From Akebia trifoliata (lineage: Eukaryota; Streptophyta; Magnoliopsida; Ranunculales; Lardizabalaceae), in NCBI GenBank assembly GCA_017979445.1, contig CM030714.1, positions 12,127,317 through 12,191,316 of the forward strand: a DNA stretch of 64,000 bases, in the 5' to 3' direction. The notes under the pieces were generated by a model. That model searched no databases, was not told where the DNA came from, and was given only the letters and a program-made list of their open reading frames with translations. Every line of letters begins with the position of its first letter. Position 1 is the stretch's first letter. Shown one piece after another: positions 43,252-55,007 of this stretch. A program made the position numbers and the translations under genes.

Positions 43252-45027
43252 TCACGACTCTATTTGTTAACAAATCATCCTGGTTTGGGGACAAAATTTG
43301 TGATAAGTTGATGACCCAATGGTATGATAGCAAGTGTATTGAAATTAAAAATAGTTATCAGTTAATTGGAGAGAAAATTGTGGGAGAAGATTTCTTCAGG
43401 TGTTTTAGTACTTGGATCTTACCTTGATCTTCGTACACATGGTGTCATGCCATTGGATCATCAGCTCAGTATGGATTTTTTTTTTTAACACCAAATCCCA
43501 ATTCTTTCAAAATGTAAAGGAGGTGTGCCCCCGATGTATCTATAAAAAATGTAGTTATAGGTTTGGATGTTCAGTGCAGATTATCAATAAAAATAAAAAA
43601 GAACAAAATAAATAAAATCTTGACAAACAAGTGTCGATCCACAAAGACAACGTTAATCCATAATGTGAAAAAAGCCCAAAGTTGACGGTCTTGGGTTGTC
43701 AAATTTCATAAAATTCAACGGACCAAGAGGTCGAATTAGCATCGAATTTTTCATTGTCAATTTTTTTTTTGACGGACGGATACTGTATTTGGCCTCATTG
43801 GCTTTGGTCATTTTCAAAATTTTTTTTTCTTCTTCTTCTTTTTCACACATCACAATTTTTCTGATCTTCTTTTCCAAAAAGCAGGCAGTCATTTTTCAAG
43901 GTACCAAGTCTAATCCTATGGTTGTTGTCCAAGTCATACTAACTCTAGTTCTATTTTTCTTCTAACTAACTAATCAAAGGAAAATGAAGTCAAACTTCAG
44001 TAGATTAGATTTTTCCTAATACTCTAGACAAAGAAGATAGTCAGTTCTTGTTCCTTAAAATCTAATTTTTCAAGTGATTTAATCAGAAGTGACGTAAATT
44101 TTTTAAAGTAATTTTTTTGTGATTTTCTAGTGAGGAATATAAAAAGCACTCTTGATAAAAAAAATTTAGGATATGGGACTGAGATTTGAAATTCATATGT
44201 AAAAAATATATACGAAGATTTTGAAGAACAAATTTCAAAAGTGTTAGATTTTTTTTTGATTTTTTTAATTTAAAAATAAATTAACAATGCAATTGTGAGC
44301 TAATCTAGTACCCTAAAACCTAAATGAAATATTGTCCTCAATATGCAAGCAAGGAAATAAAGATAAATGTTAGATCATACGTGAAACAGATTGGACATTA
44401 AATCGCAAAATCTTGTTATAACTGATCTGAAAAGAATAAAAGCTATAACAATGATAATGTCCAAAATAACTTTTCATATAAGAAATCCTACCTAAGAATA
44501 AAAAAATAACCTAACTAAGAAAAATAAGACCATCCTATTCTAAGAAATAAATAAATCCTTATTTGAATCTGAACTCTGAGTGGCCCAGACACTCGTATGT
44601 ACCTTTTTTTCATCAATATAGGTGAACATCTATCTCTGCTGCTCAATTAACAAATGTTGACCAGTCTACAGATCTTTGTATCATTGGTTGACCTTCTATA
44701 CCCCTAAAAAAATTTTCAAAGGCATTTTTATGCCCCTACTGAGGTACCTGATCGAGCCAAGACATATCCTCAAGGTCGGGGCTCATTGTACGCTCCTCCT
44801 CAGGTATTGGTTCGTTGAACTTGACCCCTATGGGTTCGTAGCCATGAGGGCTACCATGTTCCTCCTTGTTAAGACTAAGGGTCCAAAGACCTTGAACACG
44901 GGTCTTAAAAGCCTTTTTTCCTTTGAATGTTATAATTTTCTTGAGCTAACCCTAAGTAAGTAGGCTAGCCATGGGAATACCCATTCCTCGTTGAAGAATT
45001 CGATAAACAAGATGTGGCAGAACCAAG
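43252..45027. other. Gypsy fragment of copy 2 and unassigned flank
   Basis: 43260-43660 matches the left end of the copy 1 gypsy LTR. 43770-44360 matches the gypsy internal fragment at 30540-31176. Beyond 44360 the sequence continues past the point where copy 1 is interrupted. At 44655-44850 the minus strand stays open and acidic (EPIPEEERTMSPDLEDMSW), perhaps a gag or linker scrap, but I do not recognise the family. No intact gene is present. Confidence 0.4.
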
Positions 45028-47096
45028 TGAAGGCGTTTTCAATCTGCGAGTACGGGTCCGATATTCTTTTTTTGGGAATCGCCACCTATTTTTACAGTCT
45101 AGGAATAAAAAAATGATTCTAAATAGTTAAGAAATACCAAACTACGAAAAAAATATAGGTACGAGGATTAGGTTATGGGATTGGAAGGTGGTAGGCACCA
45201 ATCCCGCCCGACGAAAACTAGTCTCTACTCTTCTCAAATATTTATATTGCAAAATAGCTTAAATCTAGAATAATAATAAAAATACATTTTATTTTACTTG
45301 GGTGATTGCAACAATCAATTCCCTCAAATATTGACGGTGAGCATTCTTCGTATGAATCTTATCACTTTTTCTTTGTTTTAGATTTATTTTCGATATTTGA
45401 TATTAGATTTTTTTTTCTAAATTTGGAATTTTACCAGTTTTTTAGGGTGTTTTTAGAGTTTCTGGATGTTTTTTAGGTTGAATATTGGGATTTGAGGGTA
45501 AGGTATAGACTTGGGGCTTCAGATTTAAGGTGTTAGGAAGGTTTTGGATAGTTTTTTACCTTGGTTTTTTAGGGATTTTCTTGACTTCCGAAATTAGGTG
45601 GTTGAGGCTTCTTTTTAAAGAGCTTTGTGATAAGATTAAGGTTTGATTAGGTTTCTTAGAGATAAGGTCTATCTCTAACTAATCTATTAAATGATTTAGA
45701 TAAGATTTTAAATATGTTTTATTTTGATTTTTTAAATTTGCGTAGAATGAGAATTTTTTAACTTTTAGAGAACCCTCCAATGGAAGGTTCTTTATTAAAT
45801 TTTTTTTGAATTCTTTGAGACCCTCAGTGGAGGGTTCCAAAACTACGGTTTATAGGGGGCTATGGGGGCTTCTAGACCTACTTATCTTAGGGTTTATTAT
45901 TTTATACGAAAATAGGGTGTGAGCACCTCTATTTATAGATGTTTCTAGGGGTTGATTTGGATAGAGTTAGTGTTTAATTAGAGATCTTTTAATTAGAGTT
46001 GTGTTTTAATTTGACTTGTTTTAGGTAGAATTGTGTTTTAATTAGAATTGTTTTAGGTAGAATTGTGTTTTAATTCAAATTGTTTTAGGCAGAATTGTTT
46101 TTAAGTTAGAACTCTATTAGATAGAGTTATATTTAATTAGATCTCTATTATGACTTTTGGTCTTATTTGATTGACTTTTAATGTTTTGACTTTAGTCTGA
46201 ATTGATTGACTTTTAATATCTTGACTTCAGTCTTGCTTAATTGACTTTAATTTTGACTTCAGTCTCACTTGATTGAATTAATACCTTGACTTCAGTCTTG
46301 CTTGATTTACTTTTAATTTTTGGAGAACCCCCCTCTAAAATATCTTTAATTCTTTGGACCCCCAAATGGAGGGGTCCTTAAAGAAATATCCCACGAACCC
46401 TCAACAATTTTGCCTGAGAGTCCAATTAATCGATTTTTTAGGTTCAAAATTTTAAATTAATTTCATTAATGTTTAAATTTAATTATTTAATGTTTTATTT
46501 ATTAATTTCAAAATTTTTAATTATGAAAATTGTGAAATTACCGTTTTACCCCCGGAGAGGACTTTTCACGTTTTAAGTCGGTTTTTAATGTTCCAGGATG
46601 TTTTAGAATCGATTTTTCGTAAGGAATTCAATGGAAATATTAGTTTTTGTTATTTATGAAGTTTTTTGTGTGAAATGGTTGTGAACTTTACGAGGGGCAT
46701 TTTCGTAATTTTGTCAAATTCTGTTAAAATTGGTGAAATGATTTATTTGGTTCCGATTTGTTATTTTATGTGTTCGAGAGAGTTTTCCTAAGCGTAACGT
46801 AGGCTCTAGGGTTGTTTTGAGGTTAGGGATATTTTGGTAATTTGGTAATTTTTAGTGATTTTTATCGTGAAGTTTCTTTCTGGTCTGCAAGATGATGATT
46901 TCTATGTTTCTGGGGTCGTATTTTCCTAGCGTAGCGTAGTTTCTAAGGTTTTGTCAGTTCGAGATACCTCATCCGGATTTCTGAAACATATCTGATAACA
47001 AAATAAAGCATTGGAATACACATCCATCATTGGGAATCATTGCAATCGGGTTGACGAGTTGATCAATCAGGCGGATGCAAAAATGGGGTGTCTACA
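45028..47096 (-). mobile_element. 3' LTR of element A (about 2.07 kb)
   Basis: The minus strand starts TGTAGACACCCCATTTTTG at 47096, directly after the polypurine tract AAAGAGGGGCATC, and ends near TTCA at 45028. Positions 45836-47042 match 55521-56729 at about 99% by eye. In contrast 45028-45835 is much more diverged from its counterpart 55008-55520 and longer, so the two LTRs are mosaics. Confidence 0.85.
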
Positions 47097-47189
47097 GATG
47101 CCCCTCTTTGGCAGAGGGTTGAAGCAAACTAGATAGCAAATCTATTTTGGTAGATAGTGCGATATCTGAATGCCAAAGCTAGTGACAAT

Positions 47190-48593
47190 TCATTTTGCAG
47201 CCTGATTTAGCAATTCGTCAAGGTGTTCGGATCCTTGAAGGTAAAGCTCTCTCCGAATTAAAACGTTGTCAGGTCCTTGAGCGAGAGCTCTCACTGAAAG
47301 TGTCAGATCCTTGAATTTTAGAAAATTCTTCCTGACTAAAAAGTGCAAATGTGCAAGTGTGTGCACTGTGTGAAACTGAGTAAAACCTGAGCATAAATTG
47401 AGCATAGTCTGAGTATAAACTGAGCATAATTTGAATATAAACTGAACATAAACCGAGCATAATTCTGAGAAAACCCTCGGCGGCATCTGAGCATAGTTCC
47501 GAGAAAACCCTCGGCGGTAACTGAGCATAGTTCCGAGAAAACCCTCGGCGGTAACTGAGCATAGTTCCGAGAAAACCCTCGGCGGTATCTGAGCATAGTT
47601 CCTAGAAAACCCTCGGCGGCATCTGAGCATAGTTCCGAGAAAACCCTCGGCGGTAACTGAGCATAGTTCCGAGAAAACCCTCGGCGGCATCTGAGCATAG
47701 TTCCGAGAAAACCCTCGGCGGCATCTGAGCATAGTTCCGAGAAAACCTTCGGCGGTATCTGAGCATAGTTCCGAGAAAACCCTCGGCGGTATCTGAGCAT
47801 AGTTCGGAGAAAACCCTCGGCGGCATCTGAGCATAGTTCCGAGAAAACCCTCGGCGGTAACTGAGCATAGTTCCGAGAAAACCCTCGGCGGCATCTGAGC
47901 ATAGTTCCGAGAAAACCCTCGGCGGTATCTGAGCATAGTTCCGAGAAAACCCTCGGCGGTAACTGAGCATAGTTCCGAGAAAACCCTCGGCGATATCTGA
48001 GCATAGTTCCGAGAAAACCCTCGGCGGTAACTGAGCAAAATCCAAGATAACCCTTGGCGGCAACTGAGCAAAATCCAAGATAACCCTTGGCGGAAACTGA
48101 GCAAAATCCAAGTTAACCCTTGGCGGCAACTGAGCAAAATCCAAGATAACCCTTGGCGGAAACTGAGCAAAATCCAAGATAACCCTTGGCGGAAACTGAG
48201 CAAAATCCAAGTTAACCCTTGGCGGAAACTGAGCAAAATCCAAGATAACCCTTGGCGGCAACTGAGCAAAATCCAAGATAACCCTTGGCGGCAACTGAGC
48301 AAAATCCAAGATAACCCTTGGCGAAAACTGAGCAAAATCCAAGTTAACCCTTGGCGGAAACTGAGCAAAATCCAAGATAACCTTTGGCGAAAACTGAGCA
48401 AAATCCAAAATAACCCTTGGCGGCAACTGAGCAAAATCCAAGATAACCCTTGGCGGAAACTGAGCAAAACTGGTAGAGGGATGAATGAATTTTGGGAAAG
48501 AATGAACAAATTTGGAGAAAACCGATTAGAACAAACCGTAGAACGAATAAATCTGGAAGATAATGAATCTGGAAGAGAAATGATCGATTCCAA
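47190..48593 (-). repeat. Compound minisatellite: 16 x 34 bp then 13 x 33 bp
   Basis: Plus-strand units begin CTGAGCATAGTTCCGAGAAA (34 bp, 47487-48030, 16 units, with decayed units to the left) and CTGAGCAAAATCCAAGATAA (33 bp, 48031-48459, 13 units). Both end CCCT(C/T)GGCGG-NAA-like. On the minus strand the array forms a 467-codon open frame from 48593. The 33 bp part reads as an 11-residue repeat and the 34 bp part cycles through three frames every 102 bp without stops. It lies in the 3' untranslated part of element A. The openness follows from unit composition and is weak evidence of a protein. Confidence 0.92.
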
Positions 48594-49249
48594 TAATGAT
48601 TGGATCTGAAAAAAGAATCTGGAGATTGGAAGAATGTTATATCTCCTATGTGAGATCCGAAATGCTTTTGTTTGAACCTCAAGGATTTATCAAAAAGTTT
48701 TAAAACCTAAATTTTTATTTCTTTCGAACCTCAAGAGTTTTTTTGAAAAACTGTTATCAAGAGGGTTACCTTAAATTTGGGGTTCTCATTATCTCTTAGG
48801 ATTAATACTGCTCAAAAATAAAATGCCTCTAGTTTGACAATGACCATGGCCTTGAAAATAATTGAACACATTATAAAAAAATGCCCCTAGTATAAGGGGG
48901 AAAAGTTACATTAAAAAAAAAATGCCCCTTGTATGAAGGTTTGAAATAATTGATTACCACAAGCGCAATAAAGACTCAACTTTTTAAATTTTGATTAATT
49001 TTATTGAAGGTTTTGAGTCAGGCTCAAGAGTACAAAATTATTTCTTTTTGAGACTCATCATAGAATTCACCTTTATCTCCCTTGGTTCACTTGGGGAAGT
49101 AAACATTTTCAGATCGATCATAGACAAGATACTTGTGGCTTCTGAGTCTATGCCTGGCTTAAGCTAAGTATTGAACTTGGTTATTCGGACTTCTAATGTT
49201 TCAGCTCGGACCGCTCTCAGCTTGGGATCTTTTTCAATTTTTCTTTGTT
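48594..49249 (-). other. Element A 3' untranslated spacer
   Basis: No coding features. It contains three near-repeats of AAAATGCCCCT (about 48819, 48878 and 48930) and a segment TTTTGAGTCAGGCTCAAG (about 49010) shared with element B at about 58270 and 58497. Confidence 0.6.
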
Positions 49250-49480
49250 GTTCTAACTTTTGCCTAGATCGCCTTTTCAGGTTTTCAATCTAGCGAGCTT
49301 GCTCTAGCTTTTGCCTAGATCGCCTTTTCAGGTTTTCGATTTAGCGAGCTTTTTTTTCTTCTTGCCTCTGATTGTTGCCAAAGTTGTCCTTTCAGATTTT
49401 CAACCTTGCGAGCTTGCCTTAATTTTTGCTTAAGTCGCCCTTTTCGGGTTTTCAACTTAGCAGGCTTCATCATTTTTTAT
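49250..49480. repeat. CTAGCGAGC tandem repeat of element A
   Basis: About four units, 53-65 bp apart, share GATCGCCTTTTCAGGTTTTC followed by AATCTAGCGAGCTTG with variants. Similar arrays occur in element B (58735-58990), and one unit is present in element C (about 4978). Confidence 0.8.
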
Positions 49481-49960
49481 CTTTTTTTTTTTTTTTTTTT
49501 TTTGTCTCTGAACTTCTGGAGTTGCTGCCTGATCATGCTTTGCTATCTTCCTTGACTTTTCGCACGGTACTTAGGAGGACTTTTATAGGTAGGCTTAGGA
49601 CTGGGTATAAAAATAGAAAGGGATTTTGAGGCTCAAAAACCCAAATGCCCCTTGTGTGGCATTTCATTTAAACTTTTTTCTTGAATTTTCTTCCCCATTT
49701 TGGATGATATTTCTTTCTCTTTTGAATTTTTTTTGATTTTTTTTTTTTGTGTGGGGAAATAGATTTTTTTTATTTTGATGTGGTCGGGCCTGAAGTAACT
49801 TCTCAGGTTGCCTACGTACCCCAGAATTTTAGGATCAGACCAAGACGTAGTTCGAATCTTCCCTCCCCTAGGTTAGGTGATCAGGCTAAGAAATAAAAGG
49901 CACAATTTTTTTTGAAAGGGCTGCAAAGGGCTGAGAAAGGAGATAATGAACTGGGTAGCA
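49481..49960 (-). other. Conserved Tat 3' block of element A
   Basis: After T-rich sequence, 49777-49860 reads GATGTGGTCGGGCCTGAAG and then GGTTGCCTACGTACCCC. This is the same block found at 4868 and 59270, immediately 3' of integrase. It is strongly conserved relative to its flanks. Confidence 0.7.
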
Positions 49961-50940
49961 GGAAAATTGATTCGGCCAAAGATGGCCTCCTTAAATTTAG
50001 TACCATTTGATCCGGTCAAGGTTGGTTGACTCTGGTAGTTCACTTCCATCACGATCTTGAAGTCTGACGACTTTTCCAGACAGTATTTCCTTAATGAATG
50101 AATTTCTCCAATTGGGTTCAGACTTTCTCCTATAGTCGAGGAGGAGTGTTCAATTTTCTTTGAAGTCTGATAGTTAAATCCGTGACTTGTAAATGATGAG
50201 CTTTGACCTTTTTGTCAAATGCACAGGTGACTCTTCTTAGATAAGTTTGCACATGGTACAGGGCTTTAACTTGTTTTCTTCGATCAAGTTTTCTTCTTCA
50301 TACTGCTAACGAACCCAATCTGTTTCTAACAAATGATTTTCCAACAAGACCCTGAGAGACGGAATTTCCATTTCAACTGGTAAGATTGCTTCCATGCCAT
50401 ACACTAAGGAGTAGGGAATAGCTCCAATATAAGATAGCATTGAAGTAAGATGTGCCCCTAGTGTGAATGGTAACTTTTCTGACCAATCTCGATGTGATTG
50501 TCACATTTTCCTGATAATAGTCTTGAGACTCTTACTGACTGCTTCAACCGTTTCATTGATCTGAGAACGGTAGGAGGATGATTTGTGCTTCCGGATCTTC
50601 AACTTTAAACATAGAGTAATGATTTATGCTTTGAAGTACGACCCATTATCAGAGATTAGTTCAAAAGGTACCCCCATATCGACTGATAATATGTGATTTG
50701 AAACTCAAGATGTAGTAAGGATAGTGCTGACACATTTTATAACATCTTCTTTGATTCCATTGATATAGACGAGTATCTATTTCATGTCGAACAACACTCA
50801 AGCTTGTACCTAACATACCCTCATATGATCACACGAACAAGTCTTTTGAAATTTCTGAGAAAATTCATTATCCCCTTGTGTTCCTCTAGAGATAAAATGG
50901 TTTCTATTTGAATCTCTTTAGGAATTTATTTCTGTTCCGA
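49961..50940 (-). pseudogene. Integrase fragment fused to RT N-terminal scrap (element A)
   Basis: Minus-strand similarity to Tat integrase runs from the C-terminal domain (about 49990) through the core up to about 50765. It then jumps straight to a region equivalent to the RT N-terminal linker (about 50770-50850). The counterpart in element B (60190-60370) shows the same jump. RT, RNase H and the N-terminal half of integrase are missing. No frame is open over any length. Confidence 0.7.
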
Positions 50941-52000
50941 GGTCAATGACCTTTGCTTTCTTGAGCCCGACTCTTATCTTCTTGTCTTTGAATCTAGATT
51001 ATTAGTTAATTCGTTAATGCGCTCGAGATATTCAAAAATTTCTTTTGTACGATCAATTCAGAAGGGACGACAGACACCTCTATAAACTCGATGAACTAAC
51101 TTGACTCAATAGGAAATAGTAGACTCAATCTAAGGAAGACATGACCTTGCTGGAAAAAAGGACTCGAGCTAACCCAAATGACTCATGAAAACTCAAGATA
51201 AGTATTCATACGAGTTTGATTAGGACTGAGGACTGAGATATTGCTTATAACCGGTAGGATTGAAGCACTATGATATTTAAAGAACAACTGGACGATGTTG
51301 AGGTCATTTCTAACTGTTGATTTGATATTGACGTTTACTCTAACTAACCGGATTTACAACCCTAGCTAGACGATGGACGATTGAACTTAGACACAATGAT
51401 AACCCTTAAACCTCTTTGAAGGTGAATTTAACCAATTTCAGTGTAACCCCCTTGATAACATTTTAAATGAACCCTGGGATTTTATTGAATTTTGTGCACC
51501 AATCCATTAAACAATTCATCCGCTCAATGATTATTCAGAAGGAAATAATTTTATTGCACTCTTGAAAATTATTGGAAATAATGTTTTCATTGAATAACAA
51601 CTTCAAACATATTTCAATAATTTTTCATGCAAATATATATCTTTTGTAAATCATTTTTCCTTCATTTTCTTTTCTTTTGGAAAATATTTTCTTCTGGAAA
51701 ATATTTTTTCTTTGAAAAATAATTTTTATTTGGAAAACATTTTCTCTTGGAAAATCTTGTTCTTATTGAAAGCATTTTCTAGAAAACATTTTTTTCTTAG
51801 AAAACATTTTTTCTAGAGAATAACACTTTTTCTGGAAAACACTTCTTTTGAAAAACATTTTTTCCTAGAAAATACTTTCTTTTTCTTCTTTGAGAATTCG
51901 ATTTCCATTTTGATTTAAATGGCCTGGTCCATCATGATTGTTGGATCGGGATGGACTGGGTCATTATTGTAAAAGAATGGATTTTTTTATTGGATCGGTG
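50941..52000 (-). other. Degraded internal region of element A with GGAAAA-rich repeats
   Basis: 50990-51240 matches 60550-60790 of element B. No gag could be found where element B has it. 51660-51890 is a degenerate short tandem repeat based on TTTTCTTCTGGAAAACATT, period about 20-26 bp. Confidence 0.55.
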
Positions 52001-53060
52001 CACCCATTTTACTTTTCAAAAATAAAATTTTGATCCTTGAGGACAATCATACACTTTGATCTCAACATTCATATCACTCACAAACATTCATCCAACAAAA
52101 GGCATTCATTCAATAAACAACCCGAGAACACCCACGATAAGTTCGAGTCGTGACCTATGGGGAGGGATTCTAGACTCTAGGCTTACTACGTGCAATGCAT
52201 TTTTATCTAGCCACCCTTGTTCAAGCACACCTATATACCTTTCGATACGTGGTGACTTGGTTTGATATACCGTATAGGTGATAATCTAAAATCTCAATTC
52301 ACTTCTCTGAAGCCAAAAACAGCTAGTTCGATCTCCAGTTGAGAGGTGGCGCACAATGCTGAGCAAGGGCCCACTTAAATACCTCTCGTCTAGAATAGAC
52401 GTAGTCTATCCCCCTCGTACAGTAGGGTACAGCGGGGCAAGATCTGCTTAGGCACCGGTTTTGACCAAGAAGTGCAATTGGTATACTTAGATTACCTTTT
52501 ATACCTACGGGTACGAGTCAAGAGTTGTAGCTTTCATAAATGGTTTGGCATCCCACGAGGGGACCGACCACGTACTAGTACTATGTTGGCAATCGGGACA
52601 TGTGACTGTGTGGCTCACAATAGGACAAAGGCTCAGGTCGTCCCAGCCTGGGTGCATCAATATGTCTCTCAGAATCGCCTGATCAGACGGTATTGATGCC
52701 CCAGTTCGATATACCCTAAGGTACGTGACTGGAGTTGTGGGTTTCATGAATGACGTCGCATCTCCGAAGAGACCGGGCCACGCACTAGTGCCACGTTGGC
52801 TAAATGGGACGTGTAAGTGAGTAAAGTGGTAAACGTGCATGTGGTGTGTGCAAAACAGGGTGGGGTGTGCCCGGGGCCTTTTCCAAACAAATGGGCCCAT
52901 GGCCCAATCAAACCAATTATAACATGAATTATATGGATATAAGCACCATTCCAATCACATAAACATTTAATCATGATCAACATTATGACCAACATCAAAC
53001 ATGTATTCCCAATGACATTATAGCATATTAAATAGGCAATTATCATGAATTAATAATATG
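52001..53060. repeat. Conserved 5'-side non-coding region with a two-copy ~210 bp duplication (element A)
   Basis: Positions near 52505-52615 (GAGTTGTAGCTTTCATAAATG, here cut to essentials, then CCACGTACTAGTACTATGTTGGC) are repeated near 52720-52830 (GAGTTGTGGGTTTCATGAATG-type, then CCACGCACTAGTGCCACGTTGGC). The whole block from about 52140 matches 63080-63640 of element B. Open frames across it lack recognisable domains. Confidence 0.65.
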
Positions 53061-53540
53061 GTCCGCTTCACGATTTAAACATGCACATATACGGTATGTG
53101 GCAATCAATTAGACCCGATCATCGCAATAATTTGATAAATTTTATAGTCCAATCAAGGGAGTTTTGGGGCGACCAAAAATAATTCAAAATTTCTAAGAAT
53201 TTCGAATTAAGGGTATAATAATGATCAATGAAATAAAGAGGATGGTTTTGTTCATTTTTTTTATTTTTTTATTTAAAAAAAAAAAAATAATTGAGCCCAA
53301 TCAAGGAAATTCAAAAAACAAAACAACTTGAGCATATGTCGCCATTAGCAACATTTAAAAAATTTGACTTCATTATTTTTTTAAACTTCCCTTTTTTTTA
53401 AAAAAAAACTTTCTACTCTTTATTTTTTTATTTTGATTTTCCCTTTTTTTTTTAGAAAACAAATTGATCTTAAAAAACCAAGATAATTTTGTGAAACAGA
53501 TTATATGCCGCTGCCAATAATCGAACTCATCCGGCACATG
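53061..53540. other. A/T-rich spacer in element A
   Basis: Long A and T homopolymers near 53260-53460. No feature recognised. Confidence 0.5.
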
Positions 53541-53820
53541 TCGAGATCGGCCTTGCTGTTTTAAAACAGCAGGATAACGTCGAGCTCAGCTCATAACAGC
53601 AGCTCAACGTCGAGATCAACAGCAGCTTAACGTCGAGATCAACGGCAGCTCAACGTCGAGATCAACCTATAACAGCAGGTTAATCGTCGAGATCAGCAGG
53701 TTAATCATCGAGATCAGCCTATAACAGCAGGTTAGTCGTCGAGATCAGCCTAGAACAGTAGGTTAATCGTCGAGATTAGCCTGTAACAGCAGATCAGCGT
53801 CGAGATCAGCCTGTAACATG
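53541..53820. repeat. CGTCGAGATCAGC tandem repeat near the element A 5' end
   Basis: About nine units share CGTCGAGATCAACAGCAG or CGTCGAGATCAGCCTATAAC, with two unit lengths of about 23 and 31 bp. The array lies about 1.2 kb from the primer-binding site. It is more G+C-rich than its flanks. Confidence 0.85.
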
Positions 53821-54987
53821 GGATTTTTCCACGAATTGTTCGCCATTTCAGTTCTGTGACGAGAGAAATCTCTTTATGAACTTCTCTAATGGGGATTAGA
53901 GACTTTTACTTAAAAGAATAAGAGTGAGAAACCGTGATTCTACCAATCTTCACAAAGATCTCCACGTTCGATCGAGATCAGAGGTATCTTTCTTACAAGA
54001 ACAGCTGATCGGGCAAGAACAGCCATTAAAGTCGAGACATGGGACGATTTTTGAGCGAAGAAGATGCGAAGTAATTCAGGTAACAGCGCCCCATACCAGT
54101 CCGTTAATCCATCGTTGATCAATCAATAATCAGGATGAATGCAAAACTCAAACGGTTGATCCTTAAATCGGCCGAGTTTAATGAGCCAAGAGGTGGGTTA
54201 AAAACCTTTGAGGAGCAAGGTTTTTCGAGTCTCTGCTGAGACAGTAGAACCGAATGAAGAAGATGATGGTTTTCTTTAAAAAAAAAAAATTTTAAAAGGG
54301 TTGAATGGGAAATAAATAAAATGGGTTTTTTTATTAACAGCCCCCCCAAATTGATTTGCTATGCACACACCCCCCCAACAGTTTCTGCCGACAGAAATTC
54401 AAGAAATTTTTTTTTTTTTTTTTAAATTTTACTGTTTGAGATGCTGTCAATGGGCAGCCTCTCTTGCCTATAAAACATCTTTAAAAAAAAATGAAAAACA
54501 ACTACCTAAAAAACGAGTTATATCGAACATGTTTCCCTTTTAAAAAAAAAAAAAAAAATCCTTTGTCATCCAAAAATGGATCGACATGCTTTTAAAAATA
54601 AAAAATAAAAAGAAACCTTTGTTTCATTATTTCATCCTCAACGATCATTATTCCACCCTCAACAAAGTATCCGTTGAAACTTGGTATTATTTAAAGTCAC
54701 CCCAAGTGACTCTCAATTGAATTATATAAGAATAATAATATGCTGGAATAACATATTCAAAATTGAACCGAAATTAATGGTTAAACCCACCAATATAAAA
54801 ACTAGAATAACGTATTCAAAGTTGAACCGAAATTAATGGTTAAACCCACCAACATACAAAAAAAAATCAGATAAACGAATAATAAGAATTAACTAACTAG
54901 CAATTAAATAGAATCAACTAAAACTAAAAAAAACTAGGTTATTGGCAATGTTCCCATACTTGGGGTTTTTCAAGTCTGATCCTCAAT
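53821..54987 (-). other. 5' leader of element A
   Basis: Non-coding. It has several A or T homopolymers (54270-54290, 54405-54425, 54540-54560) and a ~60 bp duplication (AATTGAACCGAAATTAATGG / AGTTGAACCGAAATTAATGG at about 54760 and 54817). Confidence 0.55.
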
Positions 54988-55006
54988 GTCCCCAGTGGAG
55001 TCGCCA
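54988..55006 (-). promoter_or_regulatory. Primer-binding site of element A
   Basis: Minus-strand TGGCGACTCCACTGGGGAC starts two bases after the LTR end. It is the form typical of Tat/Ogre elements and would prime minus-strand DNA synthesis from a host tRNA. Confidence 0.85.
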
Positions 55007-55007
55007 C

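Larger units (their letters stand above)
38166..44360. repeat. Segmental duplication, copy 2
   Basis: Colinear with 23850-31176, including copia LTR, spacer, ankyrin gene, foldback elements and gypsy 3' fragment. It lacks the extra about 1.6 kb (most of the gypsy LTR) seen in copy 1 between 28885 and 30550. It carries its own LTR insertion at 38307. Confidence 0.88.

Noticed and set aside
47453..48459. CRISPR-like array
   Set aside because: Units are head-to-tail with no unique spacers, and the context is a plant retrotransposon.
47190..48593. The 467-residue minus-strand open frame as a real protein-coding gene
   Set aside because: It is made almost entirely of minisatellite units that lack stops in several frames, and overlapping frames are open too. 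No unique domain is present. Kept only as a repeat with an open question.
52056..53046. Several open frames of 69-149 codons on both strands
   Set aside because: They lie in a non-coding block duplicated in element B, where the frames are not preserved. No domain was recognised.
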